From Dryomyza anilis (Eukaryota > Arthropoda > Insecta > Diptera > Dryomyzidae), in assembly GCA_951804985.1 (NCBI GenBank), contig OX638133.1, positions 75,336,367-75,400,366 of the forward strand: a stretch of DNA of 64,000 bases, given 5' to 3'. Below the pieces are notes generated by a model, which saw only the letters and a program-made list of their open reading frames with translations, was not told where the DNA came from and searched no databases. Each line of letters starts with the position of its first letter. Position 1 is the stretch's first letter. The translations under genes and the position numbers were made by a program. This document shows positions 12,712 through 26,333 of this stretch, piece after piece.

Positions 12712-13665
12712 TAATATTTATTAAATATTTATAAAATATTTATTAAATATGTATAAATTATTTATGCAATATTTATACAAAATGTATATATTATTTATAC
12801 AATATTTATTTATAAAAAAAAACTTAGACAATATTTATACAATAATTGAGCTGTAGTTTCACAATAATACATTATTTTAATATTTAAATTTGAAATATTA
12901 ATACTATACAATACTTACACTATAGTACTACAATATTTATACAATATTTATACAATATTTATACAATATTTAAACAATATTTATACAATATTTATACATT
13001 ATATTGTATATATGCAATAATTAAACAATATTTATAAAATATTTTTTACAATATTTATACAATACTTATACAGTATTTTTACAAGATTAATACAATATTT
13101 ATACAATATTTATAAAATATTTATACAATATGTATACAATATTTATACAATACTTATACAGTATTTTTACAAGATTTATACAATATTTATACAATTTTTA
13201 TAAAATATTTATACAATATTTATAAAATATTTGTACAATATGTATACAATATTTATACAATACTAATACAGTATATTTACAAGATTTATACAATTTTTAT
13301 AAAATATTTATACATCATGTATACAATATTTATACAATACTTATGCAATATTCATACAATATTTAAACAATATTTATACAATATTTATTCAATATTTATA
13401 CAATATTTATACAATATTTATACAATATTTATGCAATATTTATACAATTTTTATACAATATTTATACAATATTTATACAATATTTATAAAATATTTATAC
13501 AATATTTACACAGTATTTATACTAAATATATACAATATTTATACAAAATTTATACATTACTTATAGAATGTTTTACAATATTTATACAATATTTAAACAA
13601 TAATTATAAAATAGTTATACATTGTTTGTACAATAATTTTGCAATTATTTTTGTATATATACATT
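12712..13665. repeat. 11-bp minisatellite (CAATATTTATA)n
   Basis: A nearly 1 kb array of CAATATTTATA units with substitutions, small indels and a few interruptions, for example around 12840-12900. The most regular part is about 12930-13560. Because 33 bases equal 11 codons, the array yields a spurious open frame of YLYNIYTIFIQ repeats at 13317-13670. Confidence 0.9.
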
Positions 13666-16480
13666 TTTAAAATCTACATAGTAAATAAAATATTAATTTT
13701 CTTTTCAATTTTCATTAGCTTCTTCAACAACTATGACCTTTAATGAAACAAAAGCATCAAATTAGAATTTTTAATTTAAAATTTAATTAAAAAAATACAA
13801 CAATTAGGCACTCTAAGTGTCACCGACCGCAAGTTAATTATTAAGTCACAAAGTGCCTGAACCCACCAACTACGGTTCAACACGAACCCTAACTTAGTAG
13901 ATGAGCCGTCAGACAGACACTCAATTTTTAACATTGTGAAAAGAAAAATGTCCTTTCTGTAGCCCCAACATAATCCATATTTTCATTTTTAATTAGCATT
14001 TAATGTCCACCAAAGCAAATATAAAAACACAGACGGTACCACCGCAGACACTAAACTAACAAGTGACCAAGATATTTGCGGCAGGTCAACGTAAAAAATT
14101 ATAAACAACAAAAAATAAAACTGAAGAAAATATTATAAAAATACTACAACGTGTATTTTTTTTTTGTGTGTGTGTGACCTAAAGTCAAATTAATAAACTG
14201 CAGATTGTGAAAGGACATTTAGTTCAAAACGCAGACGTTTACCAACCACCACCACAACTGTGGTTATGTAATTAACTAAAGTTGAAAACATTTTGGTTGA
14301 GAAACTAATAAATTTGAAACGAACGCTGGAGTTGGTAAGAAAATCACAGAGACGACCTTTATTATTTTGGACAGACAAAGTCGTTAAGAAATTACAAACA
14401 AAAATATGATTGTTAAAAGAAAGAAATCAATAGAAAGCATTTAATATAACAAAAGTTGGCAAAAACGAAGACATACAACAAATTATTATGTTTGAGGTTT
14501 TAGAATATTAATTATTATACTTGTGACAAATTGCAGTAATCAAAATTAATCAATTAATGCAAAAATAATGGAAATTAATATAGACGTAATAAAATAGTTC
14601 AAAAACATGTTTACAAAAATTGTTTAGAAGTGTTTTTATATTATGCTCAAACTATTATATTTTTTTAGAAACGTCCAAAACATTATTATATGTTTGAGGA
14701 AAACGTTTAACTTTTTCGCGTAGATATCATGTTTTACTGGAATGAAATATCGTGTTTATAATTGTATTATTGTTGTTAACTAAGTTAACTATAGGGATAA
14801 TATAATTGCGGTAACAATTAATAAATACTATTATGTTTGATATGTAAAATATGTGTACGAAATTAAGCAGTTTAATTTATGTTTATACCAAATATACTAC
14901 AGTAAATATTATTATTATATTTTGGAGAATCACCCAAAAAATGATTATATGTTTGAGGTGGACATTTAGTTCCTACTTTTTATTGGAAAATATATGGACA
15001 ATCGTGCAAATAATGAGTACATGATTAAGGAAAACCTTTAGCACTTTCTCGGAAATGTCATGTTTTATTAGAAAGCATTATCGTGTTTATTTATAATTGT
15101 AGCAATCAAAAACATGACTAAGAACTCTTCTAACAATTATTTATATTTAAATTAATAATTACATTTTAATTTGAACAAAAACCAATAATCATTATTTTCT
15201 ATTTCTATTTCAGGTATGTAATAATAAAGTATTGCTCTTGAAACATACAAGTATATTTGGTATGTATTTTGATAAAATAAAAATCTTTGAAATATAATCA
15301 GCAAAAATATAATTAGTAAAATACAAATATTAACTATGCCACATATTTCCTCTTTTCAACATGTACGCAAAAAAATCAAAGAAAATTGTTTACTGTGTCA
15401 ATAACAAATAAAGAAATACTGACAATAAACATGCCATAAATACATATACCCCCATAAACATAAACCTCTACACCACAAATACACAAAGATTGTAATGAAA
15501 TTCAATATTGATTGACAAAAGGAGCACGATTTTCTGCACATAACAAAAATTATTGAAACGATATTGCGTATAAAAGAAAACCACATTCAAGGATTTAATT
15601 TCGTTTTTTTCCTGGTTTTGTTTTCTACTTGCATTGACTGGTTGCCTTTTTTCCCCAATATTGACATGGCACAACGATTCTTGTTCTGTATAAAAACAAA
15701 GCAATTGTTTATAAACAATTCAAGTAAAATGCTGAAATGTTGGTTTTTCCAAGAAGTGTCAGGCATTTTCATGTATGTATGTCTAAAGTGATGAAATAAT
15801 ACAAAACAAATAACATTGGTACAAGTAAAACGTAGGAATATTGAAGAAAGCAATATAAAATAAATATTTCAGAATTTATTTTACACCAGTTTATGCTGAA
15901 AAAACAAAACATGCGGGTTGTATTATTTTATTCAAATTTATCGATATATGTCTTTTTATGCGTGAAATCATGCATTTATAAATTAATCAAACAAAGTGTC
16001 AGTCAGAAGTTTGGCAGGTGCTGATGGCACATATTTATGGGGTCGTACTCAACACTTTTGTCAGCACTTTTCAAATGTCACTCAAGAAGGTGTTTTATAC
16101 ATATAAGTATTTGGAATAAATGCGCATACTTTATTACCTATTTATAGAAAACAATCAGACATTTACATATCAAACTAGAGGGTTAAGAAAAAGTAAAGGT
16201 GCTTGGATTACAGGAATTTATTATTTATTAGTAACGATAGAAGGTTAATATTTTTAAAGACATACCACAGATCTATACATTTTTATTTTGGTGAATTCAA
16301 ATTATTTTTAAATGCAAACAGATTAGATTATTTTAATAATACGATAAAGTCTAGATATAAAATATAAAAATATTATTAATTTAATAATATTATTATGAAA
16401 ACATAGATTATGTTGAAAATCTATTAAAAAAAGTTATGGTTGAACTTTTAAATGTAAATATATTATTTTAAGTCTCTGAA
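13666..16480. other. AT-rich DNA, no gene supported
   Basis: Contains the ATTATATGTTTGAGG blocks at about 14675 and 14946, each followed by a TGTTTTAYTRGAA...ATCGTGTTTATAATTG block, which suggests an old diverged duplication. Several 60-90 codon frames overlap on both strands around 15400-15850; none has a recognisable domain. Confidence 0.45.
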
Positions 16481-16482
16481 GA

Positions 16483-17000
16483 ACACTTTGTGTACTACTA
16501 TAATATAAAATGTATGAATAAATGTTTACATTATGGGGCCAATGATGATTATGTTTAGGAAACATTTATATGGTTCTCAGCCATATAAATAATGATCTCA
16601 GTTATATGATATTTACAGAAACATATATATTTATTCATATATATTTTGTAGAAAATATATGTGCGAATTATATTTATGATTATCCAACATTTGAATGATT
16701 CTTAACCATCCAACATAATTATTGTCATTATAGAGACATTATTTAAGTTAGAAATCTATTCTGAAGAATACTGAAGAACACACTAAAGAACACTGAAGAA
16801 CACACTAAATGTTTATGTTATTTGGCCAATTATGATTATGTTTATGAATCATTTATATGGTTGTCATCCTTATAAATAATAATCTCAGTTATGTAATATT
16901 TATAGAGAAATATATAATTATTCAATTGATATTATTGTGGAAATTGTATTGCAAAGTATCCAGCATTTGAATGATTCTAAACCATCCAACATCTTGCTTC
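16483..17000. repeat. Diverged tandem duplication, about 300-bp unit
   Basis: Two copies share, in the same order, GAAGAACAC, AATGTTTA, GGCCAAT.ATGATTATGTTTA, CATTTATATGGTT, AATAATRATCTCAGTTAT and ATTTGAATGATTCT.AACCATCCAACAT. Copy 1 is about 16483-16720 and copy 2 about 16780-17000. A small GAAGAACACACTAA duplication lies between them. Confidence 0.75.
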
Positions 17001-17086
17001 ATATGACTACCAACTAAGGATTATTTTAAAATGTTTCCCTCAATCAATACCTAATTATTTAATGTTAATATTAAAATAGATCTTTA

Positions 17087-17400
17087 ATAATAATAATAGT
17101 TTGGCGCTACAGTCCTGTATAGAACTTCGGCCGAGCTCTCTCACCATTTTGAGGTGTGCGTGTTATATTTGTACTCAAAGTGGTGGGACCTACAGTTTAT
17201 TGCCGAATCCGAACGGCGGGTGAGAGCTTTTCATAGGCAATGGTTTTACTCTCGTAGGTTTGCCATTTACTGACGAGAGGTAGCGCGGTATAGAAAAATG
17301 TTTCTATGAAAAAATTTTGTTAGCCCCAGTCCAGACTTGAACCGGGGACCTTTCGGCACGAAGTCCAACGCACAAACCACTGAACTACCGCGGCTACACT
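17087..17400 (-). mobile_element. tRNA-derived SINE (family S1), intact with target duplication
   Basis: A reverse-oriented SINE of about 314 bases. Read on the minus strand it begins with a tRNA-like head containing box A TAGTTCAGTGG and box B GGTTCAAGTCTGG. A roughly 210-base body follows, and it ends ACTGTAGCGCCAAAC followed by (TTA)n. The 12-base duplication AATAGATCTTTA lies on both sides (17075-17086 and 17401-17412), direct evidence of LINE-type target-primed insertion. The sharpness of the duplication suggests a fairly recent insertion. Confidence 0.92.
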
Positions 17401-17412
17401 AATAGATCTTTA

Positions 17413-19146
17413 GATAAAATAAAAGTATGTATTAGATGAAAAGACTTGTATTAATTATTTCATGATAATAAAAGTGGAACTTCAACGTTAGACATTTGGG
17501 TGGGATATCATGGGTAAGTATAAAAGGAACGTTGCGACATTTGGCTACACGCCGAGACAACCAACTTTTAGCTACAACCGGTAGGATAAAAAATTAAAAA
17601 TGAAATTTTTTAGTTTTCTTATTAAACAATTCAACTTTGAGTTTAACACACATTTCGGAAACCACAATGACTTTAAACGAGAATTTAAAAATAATCTATA
17701 AAAACATCATGAAACTTCCCCAATGCATTTTGAGCTTCAAAAATCTTTGTAGCAATTAGTCGTCAATAAAATATAAAGTAAATCCAAGTAATTCCCAAAA
17801 AGTCACGATTTAAAATGGTTTACTATAGAAAGCAATATAATCAGCAATAAAGTCAAAATAATTCTAAAAGATACCACAATAATTGTTGGTATTTTCCTCA
17901 AATAATTCTTCATAAATTTATCAGCATTAATCAGTGGATATTTTTTATAATGCAGACGTTGTCTATGCCGACAGTCTTGATTATGATTTCAAGAATGTTA
18001 TCTGTCTTCCTTTTATTTGGAACGCGTCCATCTATTTATTTAACTAGATATGTAACTAGCTATTTAAGCAGATGAGTATCATTTGACTACCTGCTTTTTA
18101 CAGGGTTTTGTTTACATGGTCGTTTTTCAGAGCTACATAAGGTGCATGTAGTACATGTTAAGATTTTGTGAAGCAAAAATTGATAAAGTTGCAGTTGACA
18201 ATGACATATGAGAATAGCACAAACAGACTTAATACAAATTAAAAATAATACTTAAAATAAACAAAAACGCCGTAGACATTTAAGTAATTCATCAAAATAG
18301 TAATACAGATTACAAAAATCAACTGACAACTTTGGTTGAGCATTTGGAAGGGATTAAAATGGTCTGCCAATGATTGTCTGCCAATGCCACTTGAAACTAT
18401 ACAATTTAAATATTGAATTTCTATATAGAATTTAAATATTATATAAGTATTCAAGTATGTCTGTATGATTGCCTTCTTTATAGAGTTTTTAAAACTAACT
18501 TAATGTTTATTACATGAACAGTAAATAGGTCTCAAGTTAAAAGCAACAATGAAAACTTTTAGCATAAAATTAGTTACAATTTTTTCTTTACTTTGGGATA
18601 GTGGGAAAGAATAACCCCTATTGTATCTTGATCAAAAAGGGACTAAAAGCAATTTTAGCTATTAACTTTAAGTGTCAGAAATACAAAAAAAAATGAAGCC
18701 ACATTTAAAAGTCAATACTTTGCTCATTTAAATTTTCCTGAATATTCATTATTTGCGAAGCCTTGATTTATTGAGTTAATGAACAGCTAAAAGGAATTTT
18801 ATAAAGTGTTCTTTCTATTTGCCGAATCGTTTTTCATGTTCCCTTTTTTTCTATTTTCCCGATTTTGTGTGGTGTTGGTGCTCAAAATAAATGTCAAGTA
18901 AAATTACTTAATGGTCTGGAAATTGTAACGTCTACTAAAAGAGTACTTTGATATATAACTATTCGAGTATTTGTGGGTAATAAATTTGTGGGTGGCGTTG
19001 GCATGCTTAATGATAGATATTTTCAAATAAATTAAAAAAAAATATATTTAAGTTTGCAATACTTTTTAACATAAATAAAAATATTTTAGAAATTTTTCAT
19101 ACGAATTATAAAAATATGAATACAGTTAAAGCATAAATAACGGGAA
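17413..19146. other. No gene seen
   Basis: AT-rich. A short TATA-like CATGGGTAAGTATAAAAGGAACGTTGC segment (split: GGGTAAGTATAAAAGG, AACGTTGC) near 17508-17540 is the only promoter-like stretch; no frame follows it. Confidence 0.4.
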
Positions 19147-19400
19147 AGTTAGGAATTTTGAAATAGGAACATTTTTATAGTAGGTTTTAGTAAGAATTAT
19201 GAATGTATAGTCGGACCAAGCCGACTATAAATACAGTTTCCATTTGCGATAATGTGTGCGGTTAACTTTTAAAGGAGTTCAGTGATTATGAATGCTGCAA
19301 ATAATTGCAAATTTTCAATAAAGAAAGAATTTCCTTTCATTTGAGTACACATATGTACGAATGGGTAAGTTTACCGTATTTCGATATATTTTTTTCGGGC
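19147..19400 (-). mobile_element. Degenerate mini-me type A fragment (copy A5)
   Basis: Contains AGTTAGGAATTTTGAAATAG, the hairpin ATAGTCGGACCAAGCCGACTAT and then CATTTGAGTACACATATGTACGAATGGGTA. These correspond in order to the 3' third of the type A elements in reverse. The core and (GTCY)n parts are absent. Confidence 0.6.
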
Positions 19401-20519
19401 ACGACAAGTCATTTCGGGGGAAAGCATAATTTTTATAAAATACGCAATATATATTTTTTTGCAAAAATAATAACTATAATACCTTGCAAACATTTTTACA
19501 AATAAATGGCATTTTATTTCACTTTTTATACGTTTATTAATTGTTTAACAAAATGTTTAATTGATCAATATGCCTTTATTTAGACTCTACTGTCGGCCAC
19601 AATTTTTTCACAGCATAACCAAACAAAGTGTGGTTTTTTTGGATTATTGAAAATATTGATTATGTGATTAATTAAATGGTTTTCAAGCAATGCAATTTAT
19701 TTAAACTTTTTGTTTGTTTGTTTTGTTTTTAGCCTGTTCTCTGGACGTATAAATATTGTGCATTGTTTTGTGTGAGTTTTTGTTTGTCGGTCGGTTCGCA
19801 AGTGTGAACAAAGTTTTGGTTTTATTACGTTGTGTTATTGTGACTACTTCTATCAAATAAATAAATTATTTTTGTATAGTTAACTGCTGGATTTCACAGT
19901 TGGAAACCCACTGCACACGAACGAACACACGGTGTGCATTTCTAGATATGCTGTGTAATTGTGCCCATGAACACCCCTATTATAGATTTTAACACACTTC
20001 TTGCATGGCGCCAAAAATTAATGAAACAAATCAAAACATTTCAACGCATATCTGTCATTAATTAGTTTACTTAGTAATTTGTTTGCATTAATTATAAATA
20101 GAATTAATGTAAATGAGAAAAACAAATGTATGTATAAATAATTGGAATTTACCAATGATATAATTCATTTGTCCGTTTTTTTTTCTGCCATTTTAAGCAC
20201 AGTCTGCGCATTTTTCATTAACCAGAAATGAATTTCACCGAAACATCACGTTCTATAACATATTTTCTAATAAAAGCAATCAATTTTCTATTTTTTGCAT
20301 ATTGTACAAATCTTTTCACTATTACATGTTGCTGTGTTGCAATCGAAGCTATTTTCAATTGCACTCAGCAACATTCTGACAAGCAATTATTTTTCCAATT
20401 CATTTTGTGAATATGAAAAAAAGGCGTGATGACTGATAGTTGCTAAAATATGAAAATATTTAATTTTGAATACATTTTTATTCAGAAAACATATTGTGCT
20501 AGTTATAAATGTAAATAAT
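19401..20519. other. AT-rich DNA, no gene supported
   Basis: A slightly GC-richer patch lies at 19780-20030. No domain-bearing frame was recognised. Confidence 0.45.
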
Positions 20520-21339
20520 TATACCCTACACCTATGAGGTACAGGGTATATTAACTTTGTGCATATATTGTAACTCCCCTTAGGAGGCGTGTCCGGTATG
20601 GAAAAGTATATATAATCTTGATCAGCATCACCACCCGAGTCCGTTTAGCCATGTCCGTCTGTCTGTCCGTCTTGCTGTCTTGCTCTCTTGCTGCCCGAAT
20701 ACAGAATAACTTGAGAAATACTGATCGGAATGCGATGAAATTTCGTCTCAATATATTTTAGCCAATAACTCAGTTTGAAAATTAGCAAAATCGGTCAACG
20801 GACACGCCCACCTCCCATACAAGTCACTTTTATATAACTCTTTCGGAACTAATAACTCGAAAAATATTCAAGGTATAGTTATAAAGTTTAAAACGTATTG
20901 TTAGAATTCACCTTAAAAAAAAAATATGTGGTCCAAAAATGGGCGTGATCCGCCCACTTTTTTTTTTCATTATTTCCCGGGTTTTCATAGTGGAAATTTG
21001 ATCCGAAAATTATTAAAATCAAATCTATGAAATATTAGCCTTTCAAAATATTAAATATGGGCGTGGTCCGCCCAATTATATTTTTCAATTTTTTTTTTTT
21101 TTTAGTTTTTTATACTTTTATATGATTTTTTTAATTTATGGGGATATAAGACGTATATTTCTGATATATGAATAATATTCTGAGGGTGAAGAGGTTCAGC
21201 ATAATTAAAAACTTTAAAATTAAGGTATACAATTAAATATCCCACATTAATATTCCCACCAAAGGTGTAGGGTATTCCATAGTCGGGCCCGACCGACTAT
21301 AAAAATCCGCCCCATGTGACCGAACTTTCCCAACTCGTT
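20520..21339 (+). mobile_element. mini-me/DINE-1-like element, type B (copy B1)
   Basis: An element of about 820 bases starting TATACCCTACACCTATGAGG, with the core TTGATCAGCATCACC, a short GTCYGTCT run (about 20653-20675) and repeated GGGCGTGRTCCGCCCA boxes near 20940 and 21060. The 3' hairpin is AGTCGGGCCCGACCGACT and the end CTTTCCCAACTCG. It shares the start, core and 3' end design with type A but differs in the interior. Other copies lie at 42880 and 62104. Confidence 0.85.
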
Positions 21340-21559
21340 TTATTTAAATTCAATATAACAGCAGAAACTGTAATTAAAAAATTAAATTATTTAAAATTGA
21401 TCAATTTACAGAAACGTTAATATATACAACAAACACGTTCGTTATTTTTTCTTTCAACTATATTTTGTATCTACTACAATTTATACTAATGTATGAATTA
21501 GAATAGAGTTTTTGTCAATCACAGTGTTATTTATTAATTACAAACTATATTATATAATT

Positions 21560-22930
21560 TAGTAATTACTTTGTTTCAGTTACAAAATCAATTGTTAGTA
21601 TTACAATAGATTTTGTTTTAAGTACAGTTATTTTTGTATCAATTACAATTGATTTTCTTGTAATTCGAATTTATTTTTTTTCAAATAGTTTTTTTTCTAT
21701 AACATTGATTTTGGGTATATTACAATACATTTTGTTGAAACAACAATTGATTTAGTTAATATTACTATAGATTTTTTTCTAAATTAATTAATTTTGTTTA
21801 TGTTCTTTTATTTATAATTTACACTAAAACAAATGGCTTTGTTTTTAACAATGAATTTTGTCTTAGTTACAATAATTTTTGTTGAAATTAAAATTGATTT
21901 TGTTAATATGAAAATATATTTTTTTTCAATTACAAATGATTTTGTTTCAAGAACAATTGATTTTTTCTTTTAATTATAATTAATTCCTCTATAAATAGTT
22001 TGGTTTCTATAATAATTGATTTTGTATAAATTGCAATAAATTTTGTTTAAATGATAATTGCTTTTGAAAATATTATAATAGTTTACGTTTCAATTATTGT
22101 TAATTTTGTAACAATTACAATTGACTTTCTTTTAATTTTAATTAATTTTTCTAAAAATGGTGTGGTTTCTTTAACAATTGATTATGTCTAAATTACAAAA
22201 AATTTTGTTTTAATTACAATTTGTTTGTTAGAAGTACAATAGAATTTGTATCAATTACAGTTTTTTTTTTTTTGGAATATCTACTAAGATCCACAGCACT
22301 CAAACAGACTATATCCATTGTACTGTGAAATCTATTCCCTACAATTTTGTGGTTAATATCACCACGAGCGGCCATGCCCAAGCCGGGATTCGAACCCGAG
22401 ACCTTCAGAATGCAAGTCCAGCGCGCTACCTCTGGACTGCTGAGGACGGCTCAATTACAGTTAATTTTGTGTCAATTACAATTGATTCTCTTTTAATTGT
22501 AATTTAATCTTCAACAAATGGTTTGGTTTCTATAACAATTGATTTTGTTTAAATTACAATTGATTTTGTTAATATTACAAAACATTTTGTTTCCATTACA
22601 GTTGATTTTGTATCAATATATTCTTATACAAATGGTTTTGTTTCTATAACAATTGATTTTGTCTCAATTACATTTAACTTTGTAGTTGTTATAAATAATT
22701 TTGTGTTAATTACAATTGTGTTTCTGTAAGTTTAATCACAATTAATCTTTTTTCAAGCACAATTGCTTTTATTTCACATGCAGTTAATTTTGCATTAATT
22801 ACAATTAATTCACTTTTTATAATAATTCAAAATAAATACTTTTAAACCTAATACAATATTTTGTCTCAACTATATGCGATTTTGTATCAGTAACAATTGA
22901 TTTGTGGCATATGCAAATAAATATATTTTA
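21560..22930. repeat. Degenerate tandem array of AATTACAATTGATTTTG-type units
   Basis: More than 40 diverged occurrences of a unit close to TTTTGTWTCAATTACAATTG, with variable spacing around two dozen bases. Divergence is high, so this is an old array. A tRNA-SINE is inserted at 22261-22450. Confidence 0.8.
22261..22450 (-). mobile_element. tRNA-derived SINE (family S2)
   Basis: On the minus strand the tRNA-like head has box A GTAGCGCGCTGGA and box B GGTTCGAATCCCG, about 110 bases from the A-rich 3' tail. The tail appears on this strand as the T-run at 22261. TCAATTACAG flanks both sides (22251-22260, 22451-22460), consistent with a target duplication, although the host array is itself made of similar motifs. 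A piece of the same family's 3' part lies at 63362-63428. Confidence 0.85.
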
Positions 22931-25148
22931 ATCAAAATGTTGTTTATTTTAAATTACAAACTGAAGAAGTACTACAACTGTATATACTAAATCTTTATTC
23001 GTTTGTTATCTTGCAAAAAAATAACAAATATATTTAAATTATTTGTACAATAATTAAAATTATTAATCGTTTCTATTGTATATTGTATATCACAAAAATT
23101 GAATACCATTTCAATAACAATACTGTTAATTTTCTTTGCTTTTCTTAAATTGATCACACCATTTTGTATGACATTTATTATTCTTTTTAAATATTAATTT
23201 CCGATCAATTATATTATCAAAGAGCTCAATTTTTTGCATTGTGATTCTTTTTGCTCGCTTCTGTATTCGATTTATCGATATATTTATTACATACTATATA
23301 TATTTACTTCAACATTCGCTATTTTATCGCATAATGATATATTTTCATTGCCGAACATGTTGAAAGGGTTAATCATTAATTATAAATTAAGTTGTAAAAT
23401 ACGTAAAAAGTAGCGAAAAAAAGTAAAATGTATAATGAATGAAAAGCAGCTGTAAATGTTAAAAAGTTAAAATACAAACAAAAAAAAAATGAAAACTGAA
23501 TGCTTTTTCAACAATTTAAACCGGATGTATTGGTTCACTGCAAATGATTTTCAGTTCTTTTTATCTCTTTTTGTGTACAGCAGCTATATAGAATAATTAA
23601 AGAACACGCAATTGAAGTGTAACGAAGGTTATAATATTTTTAATTAATAATAAATGAAAAAAAGAATGAAATAAAGATGAACAGTTTTAATAAATTGTAA
23701 TTTATTTGATTGTTATAATAAAATATTAAAGGAATATATGTATGGAACAATATATGTATAACAAAAATATATTTGTAACAAATATAAAATAAAGGATATT
23801 TTTATTTGTCAATTTATTTCTATAGTTTTGTTTGTAAATTTTGATATACAATTTAAGTATTTCTTTAATTATTTAAATTAAAATTGATACATGATTTGGT
23901 ACGCAGCGAAATTTATGTTCACAACAAACATATTTTTATTATATGTGTTTAGATTGTATTTTACCATAATGAGCAATTAATTGCTTGAAGCATTTTCTAA
24001 ATCATAAATTAATTATGAATTCTTATTGCAATGAAATACTTTTATGTAAGGAACTACGATATGTTTTTCAGAAACATAATAGAATTCTATAAAATTATAA
24101 TATGTTTGTTGAACAAATTTGTTCTATGTTTTAAATATAAATGGATTAATAATATGATTTAAAATTGTGTTAAACTTATAAAATTAACGAGCTTCTTTTT
24201 TAATATTTTTAGTTATAAAATTTTGAAAGTATCATATTATAACATGATTATAGAAACACATTAACTATAACAACACATCATCAAATTTTAAATTAGTTTA
24301 ACAAAAACCCTTTTCTAAACTGCGCACATAAAACTTAATAATACGCCTCATCAAATAACATTTATGAAAATATGAAGTGGGTTGTCGGCATTCTAATGTC
24401 AATATCAACATGTCACAATATTGCAGCAAAATCCAAATAAATGTCAAATAATAAATTGACAATAAATGACAGCGCTGCTGCTGTTTTGCCAGACATACAC
24501 CCCACCATCATCAATAAATTTCCGCTATTTGTCTACACCTACATGAACTATTACTCAAATAAAGCTCTAAATAACATGAGCTATAATTTCAAAAATAGCA
24601 GCTGCAATAACGGCATCAGCATCATGTATGCATATAATTATAACCACACATTATAACATCATAACATTTCAATGAAGCTAATATTTTCCATCTACTTCCA
24701 AAAGATAATACTTTTTTTTGCCCAGCTCAAATGTCAGTTTTATTGTCATTTCTATAATGTTTATTTAACTGCACACGTTGTCTTAATTGTTAGAAGAAAT
24801 ATTATGCATGTAAATAAAATAAAAAACAAAAATAGTAAAGAGAAAGGCAGACAGACACCTCAGCATCATCATCGAAGACAATAAATGTAAAATATAATTT
24901 TATTCCATAGGTTATTTGTTATACTGCTTGTTATAATAATTTAGGGTACTATAATGACTTCACTATTAAAAAAAAAAACACTTTCCTCAGGCAGAATTTA
25001 TTTTAATGTAGGTGACTAAATGTTTTAACTGCTGCATAGTATAAACAGTATGGCATTTTTCTCCAATATTTCAGATATATTTTAGGAAAACACAAAGATA
25101 AATGAAAGTTTTGGGGACGTATGTAGCAAAATATCCAAATTGTTGGTA
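22931..25148. other. AT-rich DNA, no gene supported
   Basis: Contains CAACAAACATATTTT and ATATGTTTGTTGAAC motifs at 23925 and 24103, part of a motif that recurs through the window. A 71-codon frame at 24441 shows no domain. Confidence 0.45.
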
Positions 25149-25445
25149 TTTTTAAGCAGGGATTAAAACCTAAACGAATAACGAATAACGGATTCGGTTT
25201 CGGTTTTCTTCCTCGTTTCGGTTACGGTTTCGGATTTGAGTTTTTATAACGAAACGGTTTCGGTATACCGGTTCCAAGTTACGGTTTCGGTTTTGATTTC
25301 GATTTTTGTATTATTTTATTTGTATTCAATGCCCATATTGTTCAATGTCTTGAAGTAAAAAATAAATTTTACTAACACAAGAATCAATAACATAACAATT
25401 TTAATCCTATTTAAAAAAAAACCAGTAAGGAAGGTTAGGTCACAT

Positions 25446-25778
25446 CCCTACAAACCGATAATTTTTAAATTCGATATAAAAATGATATATTTTAGATATA
25501 AAACTGAATGTATTTGAAAATTTAATTGGGTGTTCCTTATAATTTTTGTCAAAAAATAATATTTTCTGAGCGAATTAAATTTGTTTATCGAAAAAAAATC
25601 CATTTACGATATCATCTCAATGTCTATAACGACAAAAAAAATCGATATCGTTTTAGACAGGTTCATTTTTATCGAAAACCCTATCGTTTTCGTATCATTA
25701 TAGATTATCGAAAACGACATTTTGAGCCTATAAATGATATCGTTTCGATATCGTAAAATTATCGTTTGGTTTGTTGGG
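25446..25778. mobile_element. TIR element with ATCG-rich interior, nested in A4
   Basis: A 333-base insert with inverted ends CCCTACAAACCGATAATTTT and (complement) CCCAACAAACCAAACGATAA. It interrupts CACAT|GGGAAAT of the host mini-me, leaving AT on both sides (25444-25445, 25779-25780). The interior is rich in ATCGTTTTCG/CGATATCG. Related ATCG-rich sequence occurs at 3415-3455 and in the array at 7190-8990. No family is recognised and it has no coding capacity. Confidence 0.65.
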
Positions 25779-26333
25779 ATGGGAAATGAAGTATTAATAT
25801 TGTGATAGTTGGTGTGACGAAGTTAGTGAGAATTATGAAAGCTATAGTCGGTCTAAGCCGACTATAAATACCCTACACATATGTGAGAATATGTGCGGTT
25901 ATCATTTAAAATTATGCATAGATCACCAGGGTTTACGAATCATGAAAATAACTACAAACTGGCAATCGCTTAAGAATTTCCATTCATTTGATACCTATAT
26001 TTATAAATTGATAGGTGTACCGAATTCGATTATTTTAAACCACAAACGGGAAACATTATTTTCATATATTTGAGCATAAAGTCAATAATTATTTGACTAA
26101 AAAAAGTCCACTTAAGCCTGCATAAAGTAGAATTTATCTGTATATTTAAATTTTATAAGAGGTATTTGAAAATAAGTAGTCGGTTCACAGGTCACAATTG
26201 ACCGCTCATGTCAGCATAAATATATAAGTAATCTAAATAAGAAGTTTTATTGATCTAGAACTTCTAGTTCGTGATTTCAACAGACGGACATCGCTAAATA
26301 GAGTCAGGAGGTCATGCTGATTATGAATATATA

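Noticed and set aside
13317..13670. 117-codon open frame rich in IFIQYLYN
   Set aside because: It is the translation of the 11-bp CAATATTTATA array.
22265..22450. Functional tRNA gene on the minus strand
   Set aside because: Same reason: a SINE with T-run tail and flanking TCAATTACAG repeats.
25160..25290. CGGTTTCGGTTACGG runs as telomeric or simple satellite repeats
   Set aside because: They are bounded by hAT-like termini with an 8-base near-duplication and recur in the same place in a second element, so they are subterminal repeats.
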